The notes under the pieces are model-generated. The model saw nothing but the letters and a program-made list of their open reading frames with translations. It was not told where the DNA came from and did not search any database. A stretch of DNA of 64,000 nucleotides from Streptomyces sp. Z26 (GTDB taxonomy: Bacteria; Actinomycetota; Actinomycetes; Streptomycetales; Streptomycetaceae). Below, in pieces: positions 7,996-16,994 of the stretch (its first letter is position 1; each line of letters opens with the position of its first letter). The stretch spans positions 6,368,501 to 6,432,500 of the forward strand of contig NZ_RCHV01000002.1 of NCBI RefSeq assembly GCF_003665095.1, written 5' to 3'. Position numbers and translations under genes: made by a program.

Positions 7996-10434
7996 ATGCG
8001 CGCGGTGGGTACGGAAGCGGCGGACGGAACGGCGGGCGCCGACGGCGCCGGGACGGCGGAGCCCGTACGGGACCGGCCCGGCGGCCTCGCCCTGGAACTG
8101 CTCGTGCACGGGGTCGGCGGCACCACGCCGCAGGAGATGCTGAACGACCCGCGGACCGAGCGCGTCAGCGGCGACGGCACCGCCGCCGTGCACCGACGGG
8201 CCGACGACGTGGACGCCGAGGAGCGGCCCGCGGACTACGCGGAGCAGCCGATACCGGAGGCGTACTGCTGGTCCAACCTCACCTCCGGCAACAGCGCCCG
8301 CGCCCTCTGGCTGCTCCTGCTGCCGTTCATGGTCGCCAACCTCGCGCACTGGGCCCGCCCCTCCGCCGACCCCCGCGGCCGCGCCGTCCGCGCCCACGGC
8401 GTCCTCGTCCGGCTCCTCTCGCTCAGCCTCACCGTCCTGCTGGTCGCCGCCGCGTGCCAGGTGGCGCTCGACCTCTTCGCCTGGCAGTGCGCGGGCACCC
8501 CCGACTGCTCCACCGGACGCGACTGGCTCGGCTTCCTGGCCGTCGACGCCGACGGCACCGGCGGCTGGTGGAGCCAGCCGGGACGGCGGCTCGTCGTCGC
8601 CGCGCTCGTGCCCACCGCGCTGACCGTGCTCCTGTGGTGGCTCTCGCACCGCACCTGGAGCGCGTACGAGTCGCAGCCGCCGCTGCGCCGCCCCGTCGCC
8701 GAGGACGCCCCGGAGGGCGCCGCCCGCCCCGCGCTGTGCCTGCCCGGCTTCTGGTACGGGCGGCGGCTCGTCGCCCGCCTCCGCGCCGCGCACACCGCCG
8801 CCGGGCTGCTGACCGTCGCCGCCGCGCTCACCGCGGCCACCGCCCGCTTCGACGGCGGCTCCGGCGGTACGGGCGCCCTCGACGCGACCGGCCTCGCGCT
8901 CGCCGCGCTGATCGCGGCCGGCGCCGCCTGGGCCACGTACGCCGTCTGCCGCCGGGGCCGCAAGGAGCGGCAGCCGGACGACACCCTCGACCGCGTGACC
9001 GTACGGCTGCTGCCCGCCGCCGCCGGGGCCGTCCTCGCGCTCGCCGCGGCGCACGCGTTCTGGTCGCGGCCCGGGTGGCGCAGCACGGGGCAGCTGCCCG
9101 GCGACGAGACGTTCGCGGTGCTCGCCGTCGTCCAGGGCACGCTGATCGTGGCGCTCGCCGCACTCGGCGTACGGCTGCACCGCGCCTCCCGTGTCCCCCG
9201 TACGGCGCTCGCCGGGCTCGCCCCCGCGGCCGTCGCGATGCTCGCCTGCGGGCTGGGCGGGCTGATGTCCGGCGGGGTGACGCAGTGGGTCTCCGACCGG
9301 CTCGACGGCTCGATCCCCGGACCGCCGACCCTGCTGACGTGGCAGGCGTCCGCGATCCCCGTGCTGCTCGGGATCGTCCTGGTGGTCCTCCTCGGCCTGC
9401 TCGTACGGGTGCGGCGGAGCGGCTCGCGACTGGTGCCGCACCTCCACGAGGGGTACGCCGCCGAGGACGCCGACCGCGACGAGTCCCGCTCCCGCCGTAT
9501 CGCCGGTGCCATCGCGCGCGCGGGCGTCACCGACACGGCGCCACCGCTCGTCGGCCTGGTCGCCGCCGTCGCGCTCGCCCTCGGCGCCGCCGCCGTCCTC
9601 GGCACGTGGCTGACCGGCGACGTGCCCGGTACGGCCGCCGACGGCGCCCCGGACGTCGTCGACGGGCTCGCCGACTCCGTGCAGGCGCTCGGCTCGTGGC
9701 TCGTCGGCTTCGGCTTCCTGCTGCTGCTCACCACCGGCCGCCGCGCCTACCGCGACGCCTCCGCGCGCCGCACCATCGGCATCCTCTGGGACGTCGGCAC
9801 CTTCTGGCCGCGCGCCGCCCACCCCTTCGCCCCGCCCTGCTACGCCGAACGCGCCGTGCCCGACCTGGTGTGGCGCATGGCGACCTGGACGCACGAGCGG
9901 CCCGACGGCCGCGTCGTCATCTCCGGCCACTCGCAGGGCAGCGTCCTCGCCGCCGCGGCCGTGTGGCAACTCGACCCGGACACCCGCCGCCACGTCGCCC
10001 TCCTCACGTACGGATCGCCGCTGGAACGGCTCTACGGACGCTGGTTCCCCGCCTACTTCGGCCCCGACGAACTCGCCTCCCTGCACCGCGAGGTGGACTG
10101 CTGGCGCAACCTGTGGCGGCTCACCGACCCCATCGGCGGGCCCGTACGCCTCCCCGGCGACACCGCCCCCGACGTGGACCGCGGGCCGCTGCTGGACCCG
10201 CTCGCGTACGGGCGGACCGTACGGCAGCCGCTGCCCGCGCCGATCCTCGGGCACAGCGACTACCAGGCCGACCCCGCGTTCGAGGAGGAGCGCTCCGGGC
10301 TGCTGGCCCGGCTGCGCCGGGGGCGGCGGGTGCCCGCGCAGCAGGGCGCGGCCACGGCGGGCGCGGGACCGGGCACGGCGGGGGCGGAGGCGCCCGGCGT
10401 GGCCCGTCCGCGCCCCGAGCCCCCGGCCGGATGA
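7996..10434 (+). CDS. Polytopic membrane protein with an alpha/beta-hydrolase core
   Basis: An 812-residue protein. Residues about 30-45 (LALELLVHGVGG) look like the first strand and oxyanion loop of an alpha/beta-hydrolase. About ten or eleven hydrophobic segments then occupy roughly residues 95-590, including LWLLLLPFMVANLAHW and PVLLGIVLVVLLGLLV. The nucleophile elbow GHSQGS appears only afterwards (Ser646), followed by a plausible Asp711 (LTDP) and His753 (GHSDY). The hydrolase core would thus be interrupted by a membrane domain. Start ATG 7996 has GGGGGGAG 4 nt upstream. No signal peptide. The C-terminal 50 residues are Pro/Ala rich. Substrate unknown; a lipid or ester is a guess. It converges with the next gene, 16 bp away. 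Confidence 0.75.
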   Translation: MRAVGTEAADGTAGADGAGTAEPVRDRPGGLALELLVHGVGGTTPQEMLNDPRTERVSGDGTAAVHRRADDVDAEERPADYAEQPIPEAYCWSNLTSGNSARALWLLLLPFMVANLAHWARPSADPRGRAVRAHGVLVRLLSLSLTVLLVAAACQVALDLFAWQCAGTPDCSTGRDWLGFLAVDADGTGGWWSQPGRRLVVAALVPTALTVLLWWLSHRTWSAYESQPPLRRPVAEDAPEGAARPALCLPGFWYGRRLVARLRAAHTAAGLLTVAAALTAATARFDGGSGGTGALDATGLALAALIAAGAAWATYAVCRRGRKERQPDDTLDRVTVRLLPAAAGAVLALAAAHAFWSRPGWRSTGQLPGDETFAVLAVVQGTLIVALAALGVRLHRASRVPRTALAGLAPAAVAMLACGLGGLMSGGVTQWVSDRLDGSIPGPPTLLTWQASAIPVLLGIVLVVLLGLLVRVRRSGSRLVPHLHEGYAAEDADRDESRSRRIAGAIARAGVTDTAPPLVGLVAAVALALGAAAVLGTWLTGDVPGTAADGAPDVVDGLADSVQALGSWLVGFGFLLLLTTGRRAYRDASARRTIGILWDVGTFWPRAAHPFAPPCYAERAVPDLVWRMATWTHERPDGRVVISGHSQGSVLAAAAVWQLDPDTRRHVALLTYGSPLERLYGRWFPAYFGPDELASLHREVDCWRNLWRLTDPIGGPVRLPGDTAPDVDRGPLLDPLAYGRTVRQPLPAPILGHSDYQADPAFEEERSGLLARLRRGRRVPAQQGAATAGAGPGTAGAEAPGVARPRPEPPAG

Positions 10435-10450
10435 CCGGCCGGACGGCGGG

Positions 10451-12898
10451 TCAGGCCGGGCCGGGCAGGTCCTCGCCGTAGAGGAGCGTCAGCTCGTCGG
10501 TGCTCGGGTCGGCGAGCTGCGACACCCGGCCCGCGTGCCGCTCGACCATCGCCTCGAAGGTCTGCCGCGCGGTGCGCCCGTTGCCGAACGTCGGCCCCTT
10601 CGGCAGCATCGTGAAGTGCTTCAGCAGGGCCTCCTGCGCGCCCTCCCCGAGCTGGTACTCGTGCTCCTCCGCCTGCTGCTCCACGATGCTCAGCAGCTCC
10701 TCCGGGGAGTAGTCCCCGAAGGTGATGGTGCGGGAGAAGCGGGACGCCACACCGGGGTTGGCGGCGAGGAAGCGCTCCATCTCCACCGTGTAACCGGCGG
10801 CGATCACCACGACCTCGTCGCGGTGGTCCTCCATCAGCTTCACCAGCGTGTCGATCGCCTCGCGGCCGAAGTCGCGCCCCGAGTCCTCCGGCGCCAGCGC
10901 GTACGCCTCGTCGATGAACAGCACACCGCCGCGCGCCCGGTCGAACGCCTCCTGCGTACGGATCGCCGTCGAGCCGATGTGCTCGCCCACCAGGTCCACC
11001 CGGGAGACCTCGACCAGGTGACCGCGTTCGAGCACGTCCAGGGAGTGCAGGATCTCGCCGTACAGCCGGGCGACCGTCGTCTTGCCCGTGCCGGGGGAGC
11101 CCGTGAACACCAGATGGCGGCGGACCGAGGCCGCCTTCAGGCCCGCCTGGAGGCGGCGCTTGCCGACCTCGATCATGTTGGTGAGGTTCCGCACCTCGCG
11201 CTTCACGCTGTCCAGGCCGACCAGGTCGTCGAGTTCGCCCAGCACGTCCTTCGCCGGTCGCGCCGCCGGACTCCCCGGCTCCGGCGCCCCGGCCGCGCCC
11301 GGCGCGACCGCCGCCGCCTCCGCGACACCCCCCGTGCGCCGCGGCGCACCGCCCGAAGCGGCGGGCAGCACCCCGCCGTCGGCCGCGTCGCCGCCCTTGC
11401 GGGCGGCCGCTGCCGGGGCGGATATCGAGGCGCTCTCGTCGCTCGTGCAGTCCTCGACGACCGGCCCCTCCTCCGCGAACTCGAACCCGCCCCGCGCGCA
11501 CCGCTCCGTACGGCAGCGGCGCAGCGTCGTACGGCAGCCGTCGATGACGTGGAAGCCGTACCCGCGCGACCCGGTGACCCGGCAGGCGTGGAACGTGCCG
11601 CGGCCCTCCGCCGACACGTACACCCCCGCCTCCTCCGGCGACGTCACCGTGCACCGCTCGACGGTCGGGTCGGCGCCCTTCGTCACGATCAGACCGGTGG
11701 CGACGGTGTCGATGGTGCAGTTCGCGAGGGTGCCGCCGCTGCCGTGGTCGCGGAACCACGCGCCCGTACCGCTCTCGCGTATCCGGCAGTCGTCGAGCTG
11801 CACCGTCGCGCCGTCGCTCACCGACACCGCCGTGCCCCGCACCTGCGACAGGTCGCTGTCCAGCACGTCCGCCCGGGAACCTCGGTCCAGCACGAACAGC
11901 GCGTCCGGTACGGAGTGGACGCGGCAGGAGTCCAGGACGGCCGTGGCGCCGTCGCTGATCCACACGGCCGGGTAGTCGCCGGTGCTCTCGTGGATCTCGC
12001 AGCTGTTCGCGTCCACGCGCGTGCCCGGGTCCCACACCGACAGCCCGTTCCGGCCGAACCGGCGGACCTTCGTACGGGTCAGCGTCAGCACCGAACGGGA
12101 CCGCAGGTCGATCGCGTTCTCCGGGATGTCGTGGACCTCGCAGTCCGCGAGCGTCAGCACGGCGTCCGTGTCCAGGGTCAGCCCGTCCGCGGACGTACGG
12201 TGCACGCGGCAGCCCGTCAGATGCCCGTTCGCGCGGGAGGCGACCAGCACGCCCGTGCCCTTGATCTCGTACACCTCGCAGTCCACCGCCTCGACCGCGC
12301 TGCCCTCGCCGTGCACCGACAGGCCCGCTCCCGAGGCGTGGTGGACGCGGCAGCGCTCCAGCCGAGGGCTCGCGCCGTCCCGCACCGAGACGCCCGCCTG
12401 GCCCGCGGCGACCACCTCGCACTCCTCGTACACGCCGCCCGCGCCGCCGCACACGTTGAGCCCTATGCCCGCCGGGTTGTCGACCGTGCAGCGGCGGACG
12501 ATCGGACGGGCGCCGGAACGCACCTCCAGGCCCGAAGCGGAACGCGTCATCACCCGCAGCGCCGTCAGCTCCGGCGCGGAGTCCTCGACGAGCAGCGCGG
12601 GCGCCGCCGCGTCCTGCCCCTCGATCTGGAGGTCCGCCAGCACGGCAGCCGCCCGCACGGTCACCGCGACGCCCTCCGGCGGCGCGATCCGCACCGACCC
12701 GCTGCCCGCGCGCTCCGGACCCCGTACGGTGACGGCCCGTTCGATCGTCAGATTCTCCCGGTACGTGCCCGGCGCCACCGTGAGCACGTCGCCGTCCACC
12801 GCGGCTTCGAGCGCGGCGGACAGCGTGGCGTACTCGCCCGTGCGGCGCCGCCAGCGTGCCGTGCCGGTGTGCGTGACCTGGACCGGGGCCTGTCCCAT
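10451..12898 (-). CDS. Right-handed beta-helix/CbxX-type AAA+ ATPase fusion
   Basis: An 815-residue protein. Residues about 15-490 form many 23-residue repeats rich in C-R-V/I and G patterns (for example CEVHDIPENAIDLRSRSVL), typical of right-handed parallel beta-helix (NosD/CASH) domains. An Ala/Pro/Gly linker follows. The C-terminal third is an AAA+ module of the CbxX/CfqX-SpoVK-EccA type: LDDLVGLDSVKREV, Walker A GSPGTGKTT (near residue 600), Walker B GVLFIDEAYAL, and sensor AANPGVASRFSRTI. No signal peptide, so it is probably cytoplasmic. The ATG at 12898 was preferred over upstream in-frame starts because the VQVTHTGTARW motif follows at once. The role is unknown; EccA homologues act in type VII secretion, but no ESX genes are nearby. 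Confidence 0.85.
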   Translation of the reverse strand: MGQAPVQVTHTGTARWRRRTGEYATLSAALEAAVDGDVLTVAPGTYRENLTIERAVTVRGPERAGSGSVRIAPPEGVAVTVRAAAVLADLQIEGQDAAAPALLVEDSAPELTALRVMTRSASGLEVRSGARPIVRRCTVDNPAGIGLNVCGGAGGVYEECEVVAAGQAGVSVRDGASPRLERCRVHHASGAGLSVHGEGSAVEAVDCEVYEIKGTGVLVASRANGHLTGCRVHRTSADGLTLDTDAVLTLADCEVHDIPENAIDLRSRSVLTLTRTKVRRFGRNGLSVWDPGTRVDANSCEIHESTGDYPAVWISDGATAVLDSCRVHSVPDALFVLDRGSRADVLDSDLSQVRGTAVSVSDGATVQLDDCRIRESGTGAWFRDHGSGGTLANCTIDTVATGLIVTKGADPTVERCTVTSPEEAGVYVSAEGRGTFHACRVTGSRGYGFHVIDGCRTTLRRCRTERCARGGFEFAEEGPVVEDCTSDESASISAPAAAARKGGDAADGGVLPAASGGAPRRTGGVAEAAAVAPGAAGAPEPGSPAARPAKDVLGELDDLVGLDSVKREVRNLTNMIEVGKRRLQAGLKAASVRRHLVFTGSPGTGKTTVARLYGEILHSLDVLERGHLVEVSRVDLVGEHIGSTAIRTQEAFDRARGGVLFIDEAYALAPEDSGRDFGREAIDTLVKLMEDHRDEVVVIAAGYTVEMERFLAANPGVASRFSRTITFGDYSPEELLSIVEQQAEEHEYQLGEGAQEALLKHFTMLPKGPTFGNGRTARQTFEAMVERHAGRVSQLADPSTDELTLLYGEDLPGPA

Positions 12899-13003
12899 GG
12901 ACTGCTGCGTCCTCACTTCGTGCGATCTGGGCTGCGCCGCCGCGGGTGCGGGCAGCTCCACCGTAGCGTGCGCGCGACGTCTCGGATGACCGTCCACGGA
13001 TGC

Positions 13004-13609
13004 TCAGTTGCTGCTGCCCGTACGCCCCCAGTCGGGGCCGATCCGGTCCCACTCGGCGTCCCACTCCGCGTACCTCCGGCAGAGCAACTGCCGTACGGTC
13101 AGCCGCCGTACGGTCTCCACCAGGGCCGCCGCGACGGCCGCCGACACCAGCCCGGCGAGCAGCGCCTGGGACGAGGCGGTGGCCTCGGACAGGGGCGGGC
13201 CGGTGATCCGGCCGCGCTCGTCCGTCCAGATCCGGAACCGCTCGCCGGGCCGCAACGGGCGCCCGGCGTCCGCGACCCCGGTGTGCACGGCGCCGTCCCG
13301 GCCCGTCCAGTACGCCACGACGCGGTGCCGCGCGACGTCGCCGTCCGCGTCGTCGGGGTCGGCGTCGAGGCCGGGCCGCGGCACGACCAGCTGCTGCACG
13401 GTGGCACGCGCCGGATGGCGCTCCGACCGCTGCTCGCGGGCGGCGCCCAGCATCTCCTCGTGCGCCAGCACACCGCCGGTCAACCCGACGAGGGGCGCGC
13501 CGAAGAGGATGAGCAGCGCGGCGCACAGCGAGGCCAACGCCTCGTGACGGTCGCTGCTGCGGCACAGCGGATTGCGGCGCCACCGCCACAACCCGACGAT
13601 GCTGCGCAC
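13004..13609 (-). CDS. Rv1733c-like membrane protein
   Basis: A 201-residue protein with two membrane helices (about residues 27-48 ALASLCAALLILFGAPLVG, and 146-165 LLAGLVSAAVAAALVE) bracketing an extracytoplasmic domain with VVAYWTGRDGAVHTGVADAG and a GERFRIWTDERGRI segment. This layout matches the actinobacterial Rv1733c family, of unknown function. Start is the GTG at 13607-13609; purine-rich GGGGTGATG precedes it. It is transcribed toward the beta-helix/AAA+ gene with a 105-bp gap, and could form an operon with it. It diverges from the encapsulin genes, separated by 369 bp. Confidence 0.75.
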   Translation of the reverse strand: MRSIVGLWRWRRNPLCRSSDRHEALASLCAALLILFGAPLVGLTGGVLAHEEMLGAAREQRSERHPARATVQQLVVPRPGLDADPDDADGDVARHRVVAYWTGRDGAVHTGVADAGRPLRPGERFRIWTDERGRITGPPLSEATASSQALLAGLVSAAVAAALVETVRRLTVRQLLCRRYAEWDAEWDRIGPDWGRTGSSN

Positions 13610-13687
13610 GGCATCACCCCCAACTCCCCAGTGGCACGACCTTACTCGGACGACCACGTGCCGTGGGCCCGTACCACCCGGACGGGA

Positions 13688-13740
13688 CCGGGGGCGCATC
13701 GCTGGAACGGCGCGGTCACGGCTGACGTACGCGCCCCCGG
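13688..13740. repeat. Long-loop inverted repeat in the encapsulin upstream region
   Basis: CCGGGGGCGC (13688-13697) and GCGCCCCCGG (13731-13740) are perfect inverted repeats with a 33-nt loop. They sit in the 369-bp gap (13610-13978) between the Rv1733c-like gene and the first encapsulin gene. No gene is visible in this gap; the rest contains only the promoter listed next. Confidence 0.35.
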
Positions 13741-13890
13741 CGCACGCCGACCGGGTGCGGCGGCGGGGCGTACGGACGCGGATCGGCCGCACGGGAAGGG
13801 GCGTTGGGCGGTCGCGCAGCCGTGTACGGACGCGTGCGTTACCCGCGCCGACCCGTCGGCATTCCTCGCTCCGGCCGCTCTTTCGAGCGA

Positions 13891-13920
13891 TTGCCGCTGC
13901 TCTGCGACGGCGGTTAGCTT
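13891..13920 (+). promoter_or_regulatory. Candidate promoter of the encapsulin operon
   Basis: TTGCCG (13891-13896) and TAGCTT (13915-13920) are spaced by 18 bp and resemble a vegetative (HrdB-type) promoter. Transcription would begin near 13927, giving a leader of about 50 nt before the ATG at 13979. No good Shine-Dalgarno sequence is present before that ATG. Confidence 0.5.
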
Positions 13921-13978
13921 CATGGCGCAGCGCGCTGAATTCGCATAGCCAGCAAGCAGATTGGCGGTCCTCCCTTCC

Positions 13979-15394
13979 ATGACCACTTCCGTGGAAACAC
14001 ATTCCGGCAGCGACGGCGCGGACGAGCAGGCGAATCTCAGCCTCGGCACCGCCGCCGCGAGGAATCTGGCGACCACCACGAAGACGCCCCCGCAGATGCA
14101 GGGCATCTCGTCCCGGTGGCTGCTCCGCGTGCTGCCGTGGGTGGAGGTGACCGGTGGCACGTTCCGCGTCAACCGGCGGCTCACCCACACCCTCGGTGAC
14201 GGCCGCGTCGAGTTCGTCTCCACCGGAGCCGAGGTCCGCGTGATCCCGCGCGAGCTGACCGAACTGCCGCTGCTGCGCGGCTACGGCGACGAGGACACGC
14301 TGGCGGAGCTGGCGGGCCGCTGCGAGCAGCGGGACTTCGGCCCCGGCGAGACCCTCGTCGAGGCCGGGCAGCCCGCCGACCGCGTGGTGCTCCTCGCACA
14401 CGGCAAGCTGGAGCGGCTGGGCCCCGGCAAGTACGACCGGGAGACCTCGCAGGGCGTCCTCGCGGACGGCGACTTCGTGGGCGACGACCGGCTGGCCGCC
14501 GAGCCGGGGGAGTGGGACCTCACGCTCAGGTCGCTGACGGGCGGCACCGTGCTGACGCTCTCCAGGGCCGCGTTCGAGGAGGTCGCGGGCCGCTCCGAGA
14601 GCCTCCGCGCGCACCTGGAGAACGGCCGTGCCGAGCTGCCCGGTCAGCGCACCCCGGAGGGCGAGTCCGCCATCTCGCTCTCCTCCGGGCACTCCGGCGA
14701 ACCGTCGCTCCCCGGCACGTTCGTCGACTACGAACTGGCGCCGCGCGAGTACGAGTTGAGCGTCGCGCAGACCGTGCTCCGCGTGCACAGCAGGGTGGCC
14801 GACCTCTACAACCACCCGATGAACCAGGTCGAGGAGCAGCTGCGGCTGACCGTCGAGGCCCTGCGCGAGCGCCAGGAGCACGAGCTGGTCAACAACCGCG
14901 AGATCGGCCTCCTGCACAACGCCGACCTCAAGCAGCGGCTGCCCACCCGCAGTGGCCCGCCCACCCCCGACGACCTCGACGAACTCCTCGCCACGGTGTG
15001 GAAGGACCCCAGCGTCATCCTCGCCCACCCCAAGGCCATCGCGGCCATCGGCCGGGAGTCCACGAGCCGCGGCATCCTCCTCGGCAGCGTCGACTTCGAG
15101 GGGCACTCGGTGCCCGCGTGGCGCGGCGTCCCGATCCTCCCCTGCAACAAGATCCCCGTCAGCGACGCGGGCACCACGTCGGTGCTGGCGATGCGTACGG
15201 GCGAGAAGGCGCAGGGCGTCGTCGGGCTGCACCAGACCGGAATTCCCGACGAGTTCCAGCCGGGCCTGTCCGTGCGTTTCATGGGAATCAGCGAGAAGGC
15301 GATCATCTCGTATCTCGTGAGCGCCTACTATTCGGCGGCCGTACTGGTCCCGGACGCCCTGGGAATTCTTGAGGACGTGGAAGTCGGCCGATGA
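13979..15394 (+). CDS. Family 2B encapsulin shell protein (first copy)
   Basis: A 471-residue shell subunit. The N-terminal arm (about 1-95) contains TKTPPQMQGISSRWLLRVL and VNRRLTHTLGDGRVEFVST. A cyclic-nucleotide-binding-like insert follows (about 100-215, with FGPGETLVEAGQPADRVV). The HK97-type shell domain then runs from about 225 to the end, finishing YYSAAVLVPDALGILEDVEV. This arrangement is that of family 2B encapsulins, which self-assemble into protein nanocompartments around a cargo enzyme; known cargos include terpene cyclases and polyprenyl transferases. None is adjacent here. Its stop overlaps the start of a second shell gene by 4 nt. The ATG at 13979 lacks a good Shine-Dalgarno; an in-frame TTG lies 6 codons upstream. 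Confidence 0.92.
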   Translation: MTTSVETHSGSDGADEQANLSLGTAAARNLATTTKTPPQMQGISSRWLLRVLPWVEVTGGTFRVNRRLTHTLGDGRVEFVSTGAEVRVIPRELTELPLLRGYGDEDTLAELAGRCEQRDFGPGETLVEAGQPADRVVLLAHGKLERLGPGKYDRETSQGVLADGDFVGDDRLAAEPGEWDLTLRSLTGGTVLTLSRAAFEEVAGRSESLRAHLENGRAELPGQRTPEGESAISLSSGHSGEPSLPGTFVDYELAPREYELSVAQTVLRVHSRVADLYNHPMNQVEEQLRLTVEALRERQEHELVNNREIGLLHNADLKQRLPTRSGPPTPDDLDELLATVWKDPSVILAHPKAIAAIGRESTSRGILLGSVDFEGHSVPAWRGVPILPCNKIPVSDAGTTSVLAMRTGEKAQGVVGLHQTGIPDEFQPGLSVRFMGISEKAIISYLVSAYYSAAVLVPDALGILEDVEVGR

Positions 15395-16872
15395 CGGAGC
15401 ACGGAAATCCCACCGCCGAGCCCGCCCAGCCCACCGGGCCGGACACCGCACCGCGCCCACCGGTCCCGCCCGCACGGAAGGCGCCGCACTCGCCGATGAC
15501 CACGCATCCCGGCACGATCCCGCCCGCCAGCCTGTCCACGGCTGCCGCGCGCCAGCTGACGACCACCACCAAGACCCGCCCGCAGATGCAGGCGATCTCC
15601 CCGCGCTGGCTCCTGCGGGTGCTGCCCTGGACCGAGACCAAGGGCGGCAGCTACCGCGTCAACCGGCGGCTCACCCACACCCTCGGCGACGGCCGCGTCG
15701 AGTTCGTCTCCACCGGCACCGACGTCCAGGTCATCCCCGCCGAGCTGCGGGAGATCCCGCACCTGCGGGCCTTCGACGACCCCGACACGCTGCGCGCCCT
15801 CGCGGACCGCTGCGAGCAGCACGAGTACGTCGCCGGGGACACCGTGGCCGCCGCCGGCACCCCCGTCGAGCAGCTGATCCTCCTCGCCCACGGCAAGGTG
15901 CGGCGCACGGGCACCGGCCCCTACGGCGACGAGCACCGGCTCGGCACCCTCACCGACGGCGACCACGACGGCGACCAGGTCCTCACCCCCGAGCCCGGCA
16001 GCTGGCCGTACTCCCTGACGGCGGTCACCCGCTGCACGGTGCTGACCCTGCCGCTGGCGGCCGTACGGGAGGTCGCCGAGCGCTCCGGGACCCTCCGCGC
16101 GCACCTGGACGACGTCGCGTCCCGCCCCGTCCCGCCGAGCAACCGGCGCGGGGAGGCCGACATCGCGCTCAGCTCCGGCCACACCGGGGAGTTCGCGCTC
16201 CCCGGCACCTTCGCGGACTACGAGCTGTCGCCCCGCGAGTACGAACTGACCGTCGCGCAGACCGTGCTGCGCGTGCACACCCGCGTCGCGGACATCCACA
16301 ACGACCCGATGGACCAGACCGGCGAGCAGCTGCGGCTGACGATCGAGGCCCTGCGGGAGCGGCAGGAGCACGACCTCGTCAACGACCCGGGCTTCGGGCT
16401 GCTGCACAACGCCGACCTCAAGCAGCGGCTGCCCACCCGCGACGGGCCGCCCACCCCGGACGACCTGGACGACCTGATCTCCCGCCGCCGCAAGACGCGC
16501 TGCCTGCTGGCGCACCCCCGCGCCATCGCCGCCATCGGCCGCGAGTGCACCCGGCGCGGCATCATCCCGCCGGAGCGCGAGTTCCACGGTTCGCGGGTGC
16601 GCACCTGGCGGGGCGTCCCGCTGCTGCCGTGCGACAAGATCCCGGTCACCGACGGCGTCACCAGCGTCCTCGCGATGCGCACCGGCGAGGAGGACCACGG
16701 TGTCGTGGGCCTGCACCAGACGGGCATCCCCGACGAGTACGAACCGGGGCTGAACGTCCGCTTCATGGGCATCGACGACCGCGCGCTCGTCTCGTACCTG
16801 GTGAGCACGTACTACTCGGCGGCGGTCCTCGTCCCCGACGCCCTCGGCATCCTGGAGGACGTCGAGGTCTGA
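15391..16872 (+). CDS. Family 2B encapsulin shell protein (second copy)
   Basis: A 493-residue paralogue of the preceding shell protein, starting at an ATGA overlap that implies translational coupling and a defined ratio of subunits. It has an extra N-terminal extension of about 35 Pro/Ala-rich residues, then the same arm (TTTTKTRPQMQAISPRWLL), a cNMP-binding-like insert (about 130-245, EYVAGDTVAAAGTPVEQL), and the HK97 shell domain (FALPGTFADYELSPREYEL onward). The two copies are closely similar in arm and shell but diverge in the cNMP insert and N-terminus. A mixed two-component shell is therefore likely. The intact phosphate-binding residues of true cAMP receptors are not obvious in either insert, so ligand binding is uncertain. 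Confidence 0.92.
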   Translation: MTEHGNPTAEPAQPTGPDTAPRPPVPPARKAPHSPMTTHPGTIPPASLSTAAARQLTTTTKTRPQMQAISPRWLLRVLPWTETKGGSYRVNRRLTHTLGDGRVEFVSTGTDVQVIPAELREIPHLRAFDDPDTLRALADRCEQHEYVAGDTVAAAGTPVEQLILLAHGKVRRTGTGPYGDEHRLGTLTDGDHDGDQVLTPEPGSWPYSLTAVTRCTVLTLPLAAVREVAERSGTLRAHLDDVASRPVPPSNRRGEADIALSSGHTGEFALPGTFADYELSPREYELTVAQTVLRVHTRVADIHNDPMDQTGEQLRLTIEALRERQEHDLVNDPGFGLLHNADLKQRLPTRDGPPTPDDLDDLISRRRKTRCLLAHPRAIAAIGRECTRRGIIPPEREFHGSRVRTWRGVPLLPCDKIPVTDGVTSVLAMRTGEEDHGVVGLHQTGIPDEYEPGLNVRFMGIDDRALVSYLVSTYYSAAVLVPDALGILEDVEV

Positions 16873-16994
16873 CACCGGTCTCCGCCCGTACGTGGGGCGG
16901 CAGGGGCGTCCGCGCCGCTGCCGCCCCTTACCACGTCCGGTCCGGCGCCGCGCGGAACGTTGCCTGCCACCGCGGTGTGCAGGACGATGACGGT

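Noticed and set aside
8235..9734. A 499-codon minus-strand frame inside the membrane hydrolase gene
   Set aside because: Ser/Arg/Thr-rich shadow product with no domain, fully overlapped by a gene with convincing membrane helices and hydrolase motifs.
10535..13948. A 1137-codon plus-strand frame opposite the beta-helix/AAA+ gene
   Set aside because: The minus-strand frame has clear Walker motifs and repeats; the plus-strand product has no domain and unnatural Arg/His content.
13922..13948. Eight-codon ORF ATG...TAG just before the first encapsulin gene
   Set aside because: The predicted transcription start lies inside it, so it is unlikely to be translated as a leader peptide.
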